64,000 nucleotides of DNA from VXMO01 sp965205915 (GTDB lineage: Bacteria; Chloroflexota; Dehalococcoidia; UBA6926): assembly GCA_965205915.1 (NCBI GenBank), contig OZ242191.1, forward strand, positions 682,001-746,000. Reading direction: 5' to 3'. Shown piece after piece: positions 1 through 7,755 of the stretch; position 1 is the first letter of the stretch; each line of letters begins with the position of its first letter. The notes below the pieces were generated by a model. It had not been told where the DNA came from. It saw nothing but the letters and a program-made list of their open reading frames with translations, and made no database searches. A program made the position numbers and the translations under genes.

Positions 1-734
1 CCGTCCGCGCCGCCAAGATCGACGAACGCGCCGAAATCACGCACGCCGGTCACGCGTCCCTTGCGAACGGTACCCTCTTGCAGTTCTGCCAACAGGGCCT
101 GCCGCTGTTCGACGCGCATGTCCTGCGAGGCTGCTCGTTCAGAGAGGATGGCACGCTGCCGGCGTCGGTTGACTTCAATGACTTTGAATTGGAATTCCTG
201 TCCGACAAGGGTATCGAGGGCCTTGAGTTGGTCATCGCCATCGCCCTGGGCGAGTTCGCGGTGCTCAGGGGAGAGTTGCGAGAGGGGCACGAAGGCCTGG
301 ACGCCACGAGTTTCGACGAGGATGCCGCCGCGATTGTGGCCAATGACCCTGCCGTTGACGAGTTCCTCGGAGTCTTTTTCCTTTTCGAGTTGACGCCAAC
401 CGCGTTCGGCCTGGGCACGATCATAAGAGAGCATGTACTGGCCGGTGTCATCGGTGCGTACAAGGGTGGCGACGATAGAATCACCGGCCTTGAGGGCGCG
501 GACCTCATCTTCAGGGAGGCTTCGCATTTCGCGGTAGGGTATGACACCTTCGCTTTTCGCGCCGATATTGACGAGGAGTCCCTCATCATCAATGAGGACA
601 ATAGTACCCTCGACGGCTTCGCCCCTCCGCAGTGAGGGCATTTCGTTCCCCGCAGCGGCCAATAGGCGACCCATCTCGCTGTCTTCCGGCCGTAGCGAAT
701 CTCCTTGACTAGCCTCTATGGGCATCTGAAGCAT
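1..734 (-). CDS. rpsA: 30S ribosomal protein S1, 5' part, runs off left edge
   Basis: About 244 N-terminal codons are present; the gene continues past base 1. S1 binds mRNA on the 30S subunit through repeated OB-fold S1 domains. The reading shows at least two full S1 repeats and the start of a third: GEAVEGTIVLIDDEGLLVNIG, then NGRVIGHNRGGILVE followed by VQAFVPLSQLS, then GTVRKGRVTGVRDFGAFVD at the edge. The second repeat ends in FKVIEVN with an Arg-rich stretch and AILSERA, as in bacterial S1. The ATG at 734 gives MLQMPIEASQ and an acidic N-terminal tail before the first repeat. Longer open frames on both strands here are shadows. Identification is firm; the total length cannot be seen. Confidence 0.93.
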   Translation of the reverse strand, partial: MLQMPIEASQGDSLRPEDSEMGRLLAAAGNEMPSLRRGEAVEGTIVLIDDEGLLVNIGAKSEGVIPYREMRSLPEDEVRALKAGDSIVATLVRTDDTGQYMLSYDRAQAERGWRQLEKEKDSEELVNGRVIGHNRGGILVETRGVQAFVPLSQLSPEHRELAQGDGDDQLKALDTLVGQEFQFKVIEVNRRRQRAILSERAASQDMRVEQRQALLAELQEGTVRKGRVTGVRDFGAFVDLGGAD

Positions 735-826
735 TGATTCCCCTGACGTTGCGCTTGTGCGCACGGTGATGTGCCAAGTATACACGGCTACACGCTCGCA
801 ATGTATTTTTTCTATGTTGGAGAAGA

Positions 827-983
827 GGGTTGCGCGGGTTTGGCGATTGGTTGGGAAATGGAGATTGTGGTTCCCGCGTTCGCGGGAATGACGGGTGAGG
901 GGGCGGAGATGAGGGTTGCGCGGGTTTGGCGATTGGTTGGGAAATGGAGATTGAGGTTCCCGCGTTCGCGGGAATGACGGGTG
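827..983. repeat. Two direct copies of an ~85-bp palindromic repeat unit
   Basis: Two near-identical copies (827-897 and 912-983) start with a GGTTGCGCGGGTTTGGCGAT-type segment and end with the perfect inverted repeat TTCCCGCG-TT-CGCGGGAA followed by TGACGGGTG. The pair fills the gap between rpsA and lipM, which face away from each other. The same TTCCCGC...GCGGGAATGACGGG core recurs through the window, so this is the local form of a dispersed repeat family. Nothing else coding is seen in 735-1008. Confidence 0.85.
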
Positions 984-1008
984 GGGGGGCGGGGGTATGG
1001 TGTCTGGT

Positions 1009-1815
1009 ATGAACGTGGAGTGGCGGCTGTTGTTGGAGGCGGGCGCGACGGGGTTGGAGAACATGCTCCTGGATGAGGCGCTCGCCGTACGCGTGGCGGA
1101 GGGGCATTCGCTGCCGGCCATTCGGATCTATGCGTGGCCCTGCCCTGCCGTTTCACTGGGCCGGCATCAGAAGCCGGAGCCTCTCCTTGACGTGGAGCGT
1201 TGCGAAAACGAGGGCATCGAAATTGTGCGGCGTCCGACGGGCGGCAAGGCGATTCTGCACTCGGCAGGAGACATCACGTACAGCGTGATAGCGCCCGCCG
1301 AGGAGGCGCCGTTTTCACGCGATGTCCTGGGCAGTTATGCAGCGGTGAACGGGGCGCTGGTAGCGGGGCTGGGGATGTTGGGCATCCGCGCCGCCGTGCG
1401 TGATCCCGCGCCAATCTGGCCGGAGACGGGCGTGGGTTTCGGATGCTTTGAGTCGCCGGGGCGGCATGAGGTGTACTGGGCGGGGCGGAAGTTGGCGGCG
1501 AGCGCGCAGCGGCGGACGGGGGGCGTGGTGTTGCAGCAGGGAACGATTCCGCTTTCGGAGACGGGAGCAGGGCTGGCGGATTTGTTGCAGCTTGAGCCGG
1601 GGCGTCGTGAGCGGTTTCGGCGAGATTTGAATGATCGGGCGGGGACGCTGGAGCGGGCGCTGGACGTAGCGCCGAACTTTCGGGAGGTGGCGCACGCGCT
1701 GAGCGAGGGATTCAGGGGGGCGTTGGGGATACCGTTGGAGCTTTCGGAGGTTGCGGGGGGAGAGGGCTTGTTGATGGGGCGGATGGGGGATGGATTCCGG
1801 CTTTCGCCAGAATGA
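1009..1815 (+). CDS. lipM: LipM-type octanoyltransferase (BPL/LPL family)
   Basis: About 268 residues. It carries the lipoyl/biotinyl ligase signature RRPTGGKAILH and, in mid-protein, GCFESPGRHEVYWAGRKL then ASAQRR. The Cys before Phe in that block matches the acyl-accepting Cys of LipM enzymes, which move octanoate from ACP to GcvH; LplA ligases lack it. So LipM is preferred over lipoate-protein ligase. The ATG at 1009 (MNVEWRLLLEAG) fits the family N-terminus better than the in-frame ATG at 997. The last residues (FRLSPE, then stop) are encoded by a copy of the dispersed GGATTCCGGCTTTCGCCAGAATGA repeat, so the native end has been replaced or extended by repeat DNA. It is followed 46 bp later by an MFS gene. 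Confidence 0.85.
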   Translation: MNVEWRLLLEAGATGLENMLLDEALAVRVAEGHSLPAIRIYAWPCPAVSLGRHQKPEPLLDVERCENEGIEIVRRPTGGKAILHSAGDITYSVIAPAEEAPFSRDVLGSYAAVNGALVAGLGMLGIRAAVRDPAPIWPETGVGFGCFESPGRHEVYWAGRKLAASAQRRTGGVVLQQGTIPLSETGAGLADLLQLEPGRRERFRRDLNDRAGTLERALDVAPNFREVAHALSEGFRGALGIPLELSEVAGGEGLLMGRMGDGFRLSPE

Positions 1816-1861
1816 GGGGGGTTTTTTGTGTAGGGACGGCGGCAAGGTGTAACGTTTGCTA

Positions 1862-3418
1862 ATGAGTTTGGGGGAGAGGATTCGCTCAGGGCCGAATTAC
1901 AAGTGGCTAGTGCTTGCGACGGTCGGCCTGGGCATTTTGACGAGCACGGTCGACGGTTCGATCACGAACATTGCGCTGCCGGAGCTTCAGAAGGTGTTCG
2001 GGGTTGATGCGAGCGTGATCCTGTGGGTGAGCGTCGCGTACCTGCTGGCGAGCATCGGTTTGATGCTGACGTTGGGGAGTTTGGGCGACGCGATCGGCCG
2101 CAAGCAGGTCTTCCTGACTGGGTTCATCGTTTTCGGGATCGGGCTGATCATCACGCCGCTGAGCACGACGCTGCCGATGCTGTTGTTTGGGCGCGTCGTG
2201 CAGGGCATCGGGCAGGCGATGATCCTTGCCAACGGAAATGCCCTTGTCGTGGACGCATTTCCAGACACGGAGAGGGCGCGTGCCCTTGGCATGGAGAATG
2301 CCTTTGTTGGCGTAGGGCTCGCGAGTGGAGCGCCCTTGGGCGGGTTTCTGCTGGACCTGTGGGGGTGGCAATCGCTTTTCTACACGCGGATACCGTTCAT
2401 GGCGGCGTTCTTTGTCATGGGGCTGATTTTCTTACGGAGTGACCGGCAGGAAGGCCGACACGTGCGCATCGATTTTCTAGGAGCGCTGGCGCTGTTCGGC
2501 TTCATTTCAGCTTTCCTGCTAGGCCTCAATCGCGGCCCGAATGTGGGATGGACGGAGCCGCTCATCATAGGGCTCGGCGCGGGGGCAATCTTGTCGTTAC
2601 TCGTGTTTCTCTTTGTGGAATCCCGCCAACGGGTGCCGATTGTAGAGATTCGGGTCAGGGGCGTGCGTCTAATGAGAGAGCACCTCCCTGTCCTGGAATT
2701 GAACCTGTTCCGAAATCGAATGTTTTCCATAGCAAATAGCGCAAACGCGCTTCAATTCCTTAGCCAGGGCGCAATAATCATCCTACTCCCGTTCTTCCTG
2801 ATTACCGGGCGCGGATTCACAGCGACGGAGGCCGGGCTGATTTTGGTAACGCTGCCCATTGTGCGACTAGTTGTCGCGCCGGTCGCCGGCTGGGCGGCGG
2901 ACAAGATGTCATCGCGGACGGTCTCGACTGTGGGGCTGATTGTGATGACGGGCGCTTACTTTGGGCTGCGGAGTGTCGGCATCGACACCCCTGTCGCGAT
3001 CCTGGTTGCCCTGCTGCTTGCGGAAGGCGCGGGCAGTTCGATATTCGGCCCAGGCAACAACAGCGCCATCATGGGCTCGGTGCCACCTTCGCATCGCGGC
3101 ACTGCATCGGCCATGCTCGGCACCGTGCGGCAGATTAGCCAGGCGACGGGCATCGCGGTGGCGGGCACGCTCTATGCCGTTATCCAAAGCGAGGAGCACT
3201 CACGGCTGCTCGGTCTCGGAATCGGCGAGGAACAGGCGTTGAGCAGCTCCGTTGAAGCCGGCTTCCAGTATGTGCTGACGATCATGGTGGTCACGCTTGT
3301 GGCGGCGATAGTCGTGTCCGCCCTGCGAGGACGGGATCCACGGACAGGCGACGGTGGCTCCGGCGAGCAAGGCGCAGGGCGCGGGGCCGGGGCGGCTCAC
3401 GGACAGGCCCGCGCGTAG
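1862..3418 (+). CDS. MFS drug:H+ antiporter-2-like transporter, copy 1
   Basis: About 518 residues, strongly hydrophobic, with the spacing of a 14-helix DHA2 (EmrB/QacA-like) exporter. Motif A appears as GSLGDAIGRKQVF, and the N-terminal helix reads TSTVDGSITNIALPEL, typical of DHA2. A motif-C-like stretch, GLASGAPLGGFLLD, follows. Family knowledge: proton-driven export of drugs or metabolites; the substrate cannot be read from sequence. ATG 1862 is chosen over the in-frame TTG at 1856 because the paralogue downstream aligns from here (ERIRSGPNYKWLV against ERLRSGPHYKWLV). The C-terminal tail is Gly/Ala-rich and unlike copy 2. Confidence 0.85.
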   Translation: MSLGERIRSGPNYKWLVLATVGLGILTSTVDGSITNIALPELQKVFGVDASVILWVSVAYLLASIGLMLTLGSLGDAIGRKQVFLTGFIVFGIGLIITPLSTTLPMLLFGRVVQGIGQAMILANGNALVVDAFPDTERARALGMENAFVGVGLASGAPLGGFLLDLWGWQSLFYTRIPFMAAFFVMGLIFLRSDRQEGRHVRIDFLGALALFGFISAFLLGLNRGPNVGWTEPLIIGLGAGAILSLLVFLFVESRQRVPIVEIRVRGVRLMREHLPVLELNLFRNRMFSIANSANALQFLSQGAIIILLPFFLITGRGFTATEAGLILVTLPIVRLVVAPVAGWAADKMSSRTVSTVGLIVMTGAYFGLRSVGIDTPVAILVALLLAEGAGSSIFGPGNNSAIMGSVPPSHRGTASAMLGTVRQISQATGIAVAGTLYAVIQSEEHSRLLGLGIGEEQALSSSVEAGFQYVLTIMVVTLVAAIVVSALRGRDPRTGDGGSGEQGAGRGAGAAHGQARA

Positions 3419-3430
3419 GCGTATCCGCAT

Positions 3431-4933
3431 TTGACGACGTTCACGGAAAGGCTGCGCTCAGGCCCGCACTATAAGTGGCTTGTTCTTCTCACGGTCGGCG
3501 TGAGCATCCTTACCAGCGCATTTGACGTTGCAATAACGAACATCGCGCTGCCCGAGCTTGGCAGGGAGTTCGGTGTCGATCCGAGCGTCATCCTGTGGGT
3601 AAGCGTCATCTACCTGCTAGCAAGCCTCGGCCTCATCCTGACCCTCGGCAGCCTTGGCGATGCGATTGGCCGCAAGCAGGTCTTTCTGACCGGCTTCCTG
3701 ATATTCGCGGTCGGCCTGCTCATTGCCTCCCTAAGCCCCACATTGCCTATGCTGCTGTTTGGCCGTGTGGTACAGGGCATCGGGTTGGCGCTTTTCATTT
3801 CCAATAGCGATGCGATCGTCGTGGCCGCGTTTCCCGAATCCGAACGCGGGCGGGCGATAGGACTGGAGAACGCTTTTGTGGGGATCGGCCTTTCAACCGG
3901 GCCGCCACTTGGTGGATTTCTGTTGGACACATTGGGATGGCAGTCACTGTTTTACACGCGAATCCCGTTCATACTCCTGTTCTTTGTGATGGGTTTATTG
4001 ATCCTGCGCAATGACCGCGGGGAGGGCCGCCACGCTCGATTCGACTTCTTTGGCGCGATCCTGCTCTTCAGCTTCATGACGACATTCTTGCTGGCGCTGA
4101 ATCGCGGTCCCCGGCTCGGCTGGTCGGAGCCGCTGATCATCGGGTTCGTGACGTTTGCCGTTCTCTCATTCATTGCGTTCATGTACGTGCAGTCGCGACC
4201 GGACATGGCGGTTCTTGAAGTACGAATGCGAGGAGCGCGTTTCTTGAGGGAACGGCTGCCCGTGCTTGAGCTGAGCCTGTTTCTCAGTCGCCAATTCTCG
4301 GCATCGAACGCCGCCAACGCCCTGCAGTTCATCACGCAGGGGGCGATCATCATTCTTCTGCCGTTCTTTCTGCTGGACGGACGCGGACTCACGGCGACCG
4401 AGGCCGGCCTTATCCTTGTCACCCTGCCCATCGTGCGACTTGTCGTCGCTCCGTCGGCCGGATGGATAGCGGACAAGGTATCAACCCGGGTCATCGCCAC
4501 GGCGGGACTCGTATTGATGACAGTCGCTTACTACGCGCTCAGCTACATCGGGGTGGACACGCATGTGGCCATTCTTGTGACCGTTCTGCTGGCGCTTGGG
4601 ACCGGCATCTCGATCTTTGAGCCGGGCAACAACAGCGCCCTTGTCAGCGCCGTGCCGCCGAACAGACTCGGAACGGCATCGGCGATGATTGCCACCGTCA
4701 GGCAGGTCAGTCAGGCGACCGGCATCGCCGTTGCGGGGACTTTCTTTGCCGTTATCCAGAGCGCGGAGGAGTCGCGGCTTGTGGATGCCGGCGTGGGAGC
4801 GGAGGCTGCGATGGCGCAATCGGCAACGACGGGATTCCAGGACGTCATCACGTTCTTGACCGTGTTGCTGGTGGCCGCGATCTTTGTATCGGCGCTGCGG
4901 GGGAAGGACGCGGCACGAGGTGGCGCGGCGTAG
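3431..4933 (+). CDS. MFS drug:H+ antiporter-2-like transporter, copy 2
   Basis: About 500 residues and closely similar along its whole length to the gene 12 bp upstream. It shares GSLGDAIGRKQVFLTGF, LPMLLFGRVVQGIG, GWQSLFYTRIPF and TATEAGLILVTLPIVRLVV, so the two arose by tandem duplication. The start is TTG at 3431; no ATG is available near the conserved N-terminus. Co-transcription with copy 1 is likely from the spacing. The two may form a broadened or hetero-oligomeric export system, but that is inference. The gene ends just before a dispersed palindromic repeat. Confidence 0.85.
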   Translation: MTTFTERLRSGPHYKWLVLLTVGVSILTSAFDVAITNIALPELGREFGVDPSVILWVSVIYLLASLGLILTLGSLGDAIGRKQVFLTGFLIFAVGLLIASLSPTLPMLLFGRVVQGIGLALFISNSDAIVVAAFPESERGRAIGLENAFVGIGLSTGPPLGGFLLDTLGWQSLFYTRIPFILLFFVMGLLILRNDRGEGRHARFDFFGAILLFSFMTTFLLALNRGPRLGWSEPLIIGFVTFAVLSFIAFMYVQSRPDMAVLEVRMRGARFLRERLPVLELSLFLSRQFSASNAANALQFITQGAIIILLPFFLLDGRGLTATEAGLILVTLPIVRLVVAPSAGWIADKVSTRVIATAGLVLMTVAYYALSYIGVDTHVAILVTVLLALGTGISIFEPGNNSALVSAVPPNRLGTASAMIATVRQVSQATGIAVAGTFFAVIQSAEESRLVDAGVGAEAAMAQSATTGFQDVITFLTVLLVAAIFVSALRGKDAARGGAA

Positions 4934-4964
4934 GGGGATTTTGTTGGCGGCGCTGTGCGGCGTG

Positions 4965-4998
4965 GGATGGATTCCGGCCTTCGCCAGTATGACGATGG
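4965..4998. repeat. Dispersed GGATTCCGGCCTTCGCCAGTATGAC repeat
   Basis: A single copy of the repeat class with a TTCCGGC-CTTC-GCC(A/G)G core. It lies between the convergent MFS copy 2 and hicB. Other copies of this class are at about 1790, 5596, 8960, 12203, 29182, 30688 and 32136. Confidence 0.7.
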
Positions 4999-5003
4999 GG
5001 GTG

Positions 5004-5351
5004 TTAGCGGTTGGTGGGTTGGGGGATGTTTACTTCGATTTCGATCATTTCGGCGATGGGTGGCGACCAGCCCTCTTCTTCGTCGGTGGGGTCATCGGGG
5101 TTTTCGGCGGCGAGTTCGGCGGAGAAGGCGGCATCGGCTTCGAGGGCCTGTTCGGGAGTGGCTAGTTTTGGCCAGGGGATGGGGTCGCCGTCGTTGGCCA
5201 AGCCCTCAAGATGGCACTCGATAGCTTCACGAATCATGGATCGCATTTCCTGGATGTCTTTGCCGACGCTAAAGCAGCCGGGGACATCAGGGGAGTATCC
5301 GTTCCAGTTGTTCGGGCCTTCGTCAAGGATTACGGCGTACGTCAGTTTCAT
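5004..5351 (-). CDS. hicB: HicB-family antitoxin, copy 1 (paired with intact hicA)
   Basis: 115 residues. The N-terminal half is the HicB RNase-H-like fold: MKLTYAVILDEGPNNW, then SPDVPGC, then a helix ending in REAIECHLEG. The rest is acidic (PDDPTDEEEGWSPP) and ends EIEVNIPQ; there is no clear HTH or ribbon-helix-helix domain. The family neutralises the HicA mRNA interferase by direct binding. The start codon overlaps the hicA stop (TGATG), the usual toxin-first order. Three further copies sit at 28.0, 28.6 and 30.2 kb, but only this one keeps a complete toxin. Confidence 0.88.
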   Translation of the reverse strand: MKLTYAVILDEGPNNWNGYSPDVPGCFSVGKDIQEMRSMIREAIECHLEGLANDGDPIPWPKLATPEQALEADAAFSAELAAENPDDPTDEEEGWSPPIAEMIEIEVNIPQPTNR

Positions 5352-5551
5352 CAGTACAGCTCACTTAAGCCTGCTTGCTTCATCATGTACGACCATAGCT
5401 TACGCTCTACGTCGTCACTTGGCTTGCCAGGGATAGTGACCTTGCCAGACTTGGTGGGATGGTAGAACTGGCGGTGGCTTCCTTTAGTGTACGAGTAGTA
5501 CCAGCCGTCGCGTTCGACGGTACGGATTGCGTCTCTTACTTTCTTTGCCAA
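5351..5551 (-). CDS. hicA: HicA-family mRNA interferase toxin (intact)
   Basis: 66 residues with the double-stranded-RNA-binding-like fold of HicA. Seen: GWYYSYTKGSHRQFYHPTKS, which holds the catalytic His of the GSH motif, then GKVTIPGKPSDDV. The family cleaves mRNA and tmRNA and is blocked by HicB. The start is TTG at 5551 (MAKKVRDAIRTVERDG), the same start used by the related broken copy near 28.5 kb. The stop overlaps the hicB start by one base, implying translational coupling. It is the only complete hicA in the window. Confidence 0.87.
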   Translation of the reverse strand: MAKKVRDAIRTVERDGWYYSYTKGSHRQFYHPTKSGKVTIPGKPSDDVERKLWSYMMKQAGLSELY

Positions 5552-5651
5552 AGGCGTTATCCGGTGATTGTTGTGGGCGCGCGGTGCGAGGGGGTGGATT
5601 CCGGCCCCGTATCGGAGTACGGGGCATGCTTTCGCCGAAATGAGGGGGGTA

Positions 5652-5690
5652 AAACCGTAGGGACGCCAACGAGCGGCGCCCCTACGGTTT
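5652..5690 (-). terminator. Rho-independent terminator after the Sec-peroxiredoxin
   Basis: Stem AAACCGTAGGG / CCCTACGGTTT. Read on the minus strand, the 3' arm runs into TTTTA. It lies 20 bp beyond the peroxiredoxin stop codon, so it fits termination of that gene. A degenerate repeat with a GTATCGGAGTAC palindrome lies just beside it (5596-5648). Confidence 0.7.
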
Positions 5691-5710
5691 GGTCATCCTG
5701 GTTGTGGGTT

Positions 5711-6175
5711 TTAGCCGGCGAATCCCTTGATGGCCTCCAGGGCCTCGTTGGCGTGGCGTTCCATGTCGCCGGGGTCATCGATGATGTGGCGGACGATGCC
5801 CTCGGTATCGACGACGTAGGTTACGCGGCGGATCATGCTGCGTTCTTCGTTCCACGCGCCGAGCGCTTTGGCGGCCTCATGATTGGGATACCCACTGACG
5901 AGCCTGTAGCTCAGGCCGCAATGCTCCGCAAACGCGGTTTGGGATGGAATCAGATCAACACTTGAACCCCAGACCTGGGTGTTTAGCTTTTGGAATTCGT
6001 CGTACAGACGCTCGAACTCCCTCAGCTCTCGCTCTCAACCACCGGTGAATGCGGCGGCGTAAAAGGCTATGACGAGGTTCTCTTTGCCCCTTAGGTCCGC
6101 GGTGCTGATCGTTTCTCTGAATCCAGATGTGAAGGTCAAATCCGGTAGCGGCTGTCCGATTTCCGGCATGGTCAT
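5711..6175 (-). CDS. Selenocysteine-containing peroxiredoxin (AhpC/TSA, AhpE-like)
   Basis: 154 residues if the TGA at 6035-6037 is read as Sec47. Upstream: MTMPEIGQPLPDLTF, a strand, then FYAAAFTGG; the TGA follows. The same frame continues without a break through ERELREFERLYDEF, VWGSSVDLIPSQTAFAEHCG, YVVDTEGIVRH and ends GFAG-TAA. In family members the AFTGG context is followed by the peroxidatic Cys (PxxxTxxC motif), so the TGA sits exactly at the catalytic position. The usual Pro seven residues before is Ala here. It would reduce H2O2 or organic peroxides in the cytosol. A weak hairpin (GAGCT/AGTTC, 5-nt loop) starts six bases after the TGA. selD is in the same window. Alternative: a sequencing error or nonsense mutation of a Cys codon, less likely because both flanks are intact. 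Confidence 0.85.
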
Positions 6176-6252
6176 TTCGTTTTTCTCCCGTGTTCCTTGT
6201 CGCGCTTTGAGACGCGCTGCGCGTTCATCGTATCCCGTTGGAGTGGCATCTG

Positions 6253-6786
6253 TCAGCGGTGGAGGAGGCCGGATCGGGCGGCGGGGGCGTAGCGGTACCA
6301 TGCGCGGCCGATGATAGCGGAGCGTTGGACGGGGCCGAATGCACGGCTATCGAGGCTATCGTCGCGGTTGTCTCCGAGGAGGATGTACTCATCGGGGCCG
6401 AGTGTCCATTGCATGTCGCCGTAGCGCCCTGCCCTGCCCGAGTTGGAGGCGATGTAGGACTCCGGGATGGGTTGGCCATCGACAGTTAGGACGCCGTCGG
6501 TGAGAGCGACGGTTTCGTTGGGGAGTCCGCAGACGCGTTTGACGGAGATTTCGCTCGACAGAGGTTCGTGAAATGTTACGACATCGCCGCGTTGGGGGTG
6601 GCCGTTGCGGGGGAATCGGCGTGTGGCGAGGATGAGATCGCCTTCAACCAAGTATGGCTCCATGCTATGGCCGGTGACGTGGAGTCGGCGGGAGCGGAGG
6701 AGGTCAAGGAGGCGGGCGGGGTTCAGCCAGAAGGGAGTCACCGGGGCCTCAGTTTTGTTATTGCACGACTGTATGCGATTAGGCAT
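6253..6786 (-). CDS. sodX: S26-family peptidase, probable Ni-SOD maturation protease
   Basis: 177 residues with signal peptidase I boxes: GHSMEPYL (Ser nucleophile), RGDVVTF, KRVCGLPNE (general-base Lys) and GDNRDDSLDSRAFGPV. It lacks the N-terminal membrane anchor of a normal LepB. The gene is divergent from, and 0.5 kb away from, sodN, whose product needs removal of a leader so that His1 can bind nickel. Soluble S26 proteases next to sodN are known as SodX/SodF and do that cleavage. A general signal peptidase is the alternative, but the missing anchor and the context argue against it. The ATG at 6786 gives a 30-residue polar lead-in; a later start is possible. Confidence 0.82.
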   Translation of the reverse strand: MPNRIQSCNNKTEAPVTPFWLNPARLLDLLRSRRLHVTGHSMEPYLVEGDLILATRRFPRNGHPQRGDVVTFHEPLSSEISVKRVCGLPNETVALTDGVLTVDGQPIPESYIASNSGRAGRYGDMQWTLGPDEYILLGDNRDDSLDSRAFGPVQRSAIIGRAWYRYAPAARSGLLHR

Positions 6787-6897
6787 AATTTAGTCGTTTT
6801 CATTCAGCAATACCAATTCTTGGCCATCACCCAATTCGGGCATCGGCGGCTCACAGCCACGAAACGCACCGCCAAACCGGCATCCAGAGGAGGAGTT

Positions 6898-7089
6898 TTG
6901 AAGAACGCAATCATGGTTGTTGGGGCGGCATTTGCGCTTGCCCTGGTTGTGATGGTGATTCTGGTCATTGCAAATGTTGTAGAAGGAGAACCGACGGTTA
7001 AGGATACACAAGAGCGGACGGATCAGGTTTTGGAGAACATTCCGGCGACCGATCTTCACCTACCCAGCTTAGAGGACGAGGACAGTTAG
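6898..7089 (+). CDS. Small single-pass membrane protein upstream of sodN
   Basis: 63 residues: one strong transmembrane helix (AIMVVGAAFALALVVMVILV) followed by a polar, acidic tail (VLENIPATDLHLPSLEDEDS). It starts at TTG 6898, placed just after the Shine-Dalgarno GAGGAG; longer upstream open frame belongs to the shadow of sodX. No family recognised. It lies in the divergent sodX-sodN interval, 162 bp before sodN, so it may be made with that system, but function is unknown. Confidence 0.6.
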   Translation: MKNAIMVVGAAFALALVVMVILVIANVVEGEPTVKDTQERTDQVLENIPATDLHLPSLEDEDS

Positions 7090-7251
7090 ACGCGCGGTGA
7101 GGCAACCGGGCACTCTTCATACTTATCCGACGCAGCTCGAATGACGTAGGCGCGTGATTCCTTGCCCTGAGAGCGGGGGCTGGGCTAACATCAGTCACGT
7201 TTGAACCCGCTATGAGCGCGTTAAGAAGCAGCAATTGGACAGGAGGAAAGA

Positions 7252-7746
7252 ATGTCCGCCCTGAGTATAGCCCTGAGAACATTGGAGAAGATTTCGCCCG
7301 CCGACACGGCCAACGCCCACTGCGATATCCCATGCGGTATCTATGATCCGCACCAGGCGCAGATCGCGGCCCATACGGTGGTGCGGATGGTGCAGTTGAT
7401 CACGGACCTCGGCGACCCGACCGATACGGAGGCTCGCAACAAGTTGGTGCGCTACATCGCCGTCAAGGAGGAGCACGCTGAACTCGCCAAGAAGGAGTTG
7501 CGCATCCTGTGGGGCGACTATTTCCGCCCCGAGCACCTGGAGCAGTATCCGAACCTGCATGGGCTGTTCTTCACAGCAATGAAGCAGGGATCGGCGGCTC
7601 GTCAGAGCGTGAGCATGGATAATGCGCAGGCGCTGGTGGGAACGGTGCAGGAGATCTCAGAGATCTTCTGGGCGACGAAGGGCGCGGATACTGCGCGGCA
7701 GCCCTCGCGGCAGACCTCCGGCGGGGAGATCGTTTACCCGGCGTAG
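7252..7746 (+). CDS. sodN: Nickel superoxide dismutase
   Basis: 164 residues. A 22-residue leader (MSALSIALRTLEKISPADTA, then NA) precedes the nickel hook HCDIPCGIYDP. After cleavage this gives His1, Cys2, Cys6 and Tyr9, the residues that bind Ni or line the active site in NiSOD. The remaining sequence is the expected four-helix bundle (AAHTVVRMVQLITDLG, RYIAVKEEHAELAKKELRI). It disproportionates superoxide, normally as a hexamer. A good Shine-Dalgarno, AGGAGGAAAG, precedes the ATG. The C-terminus (RQPSRQTSGGEIVYPA) is longer and more polar than usual. It needs the adjacent S26 protease for maturation. Confidence 0.95.
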   Translation: MSALSIALRTLEKISPADTANAHCDIPCGIYDPHQAQIAAHTVVRMVQLITDLGDPTDTEARNKLVRYIAVKEEHAELAKKELRILWGDYFRPEHLEQYPNLHGLFFTAMKQGSAARQSVSMDNAQALVGTVQEISEIFWATKGADTARQPSRQTSGGEIVYPA

Positions 7747-7755
7747 ACTATTCGC

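Noticed and set aside
6035..6301. Short peroxiredoxin fragment ending at a stop, taken as a truncated gene
   Set aside because: The frame continues after the single TGA with all family features to a natural TAA at 5711; Sec readthrough explains it better than truncation.
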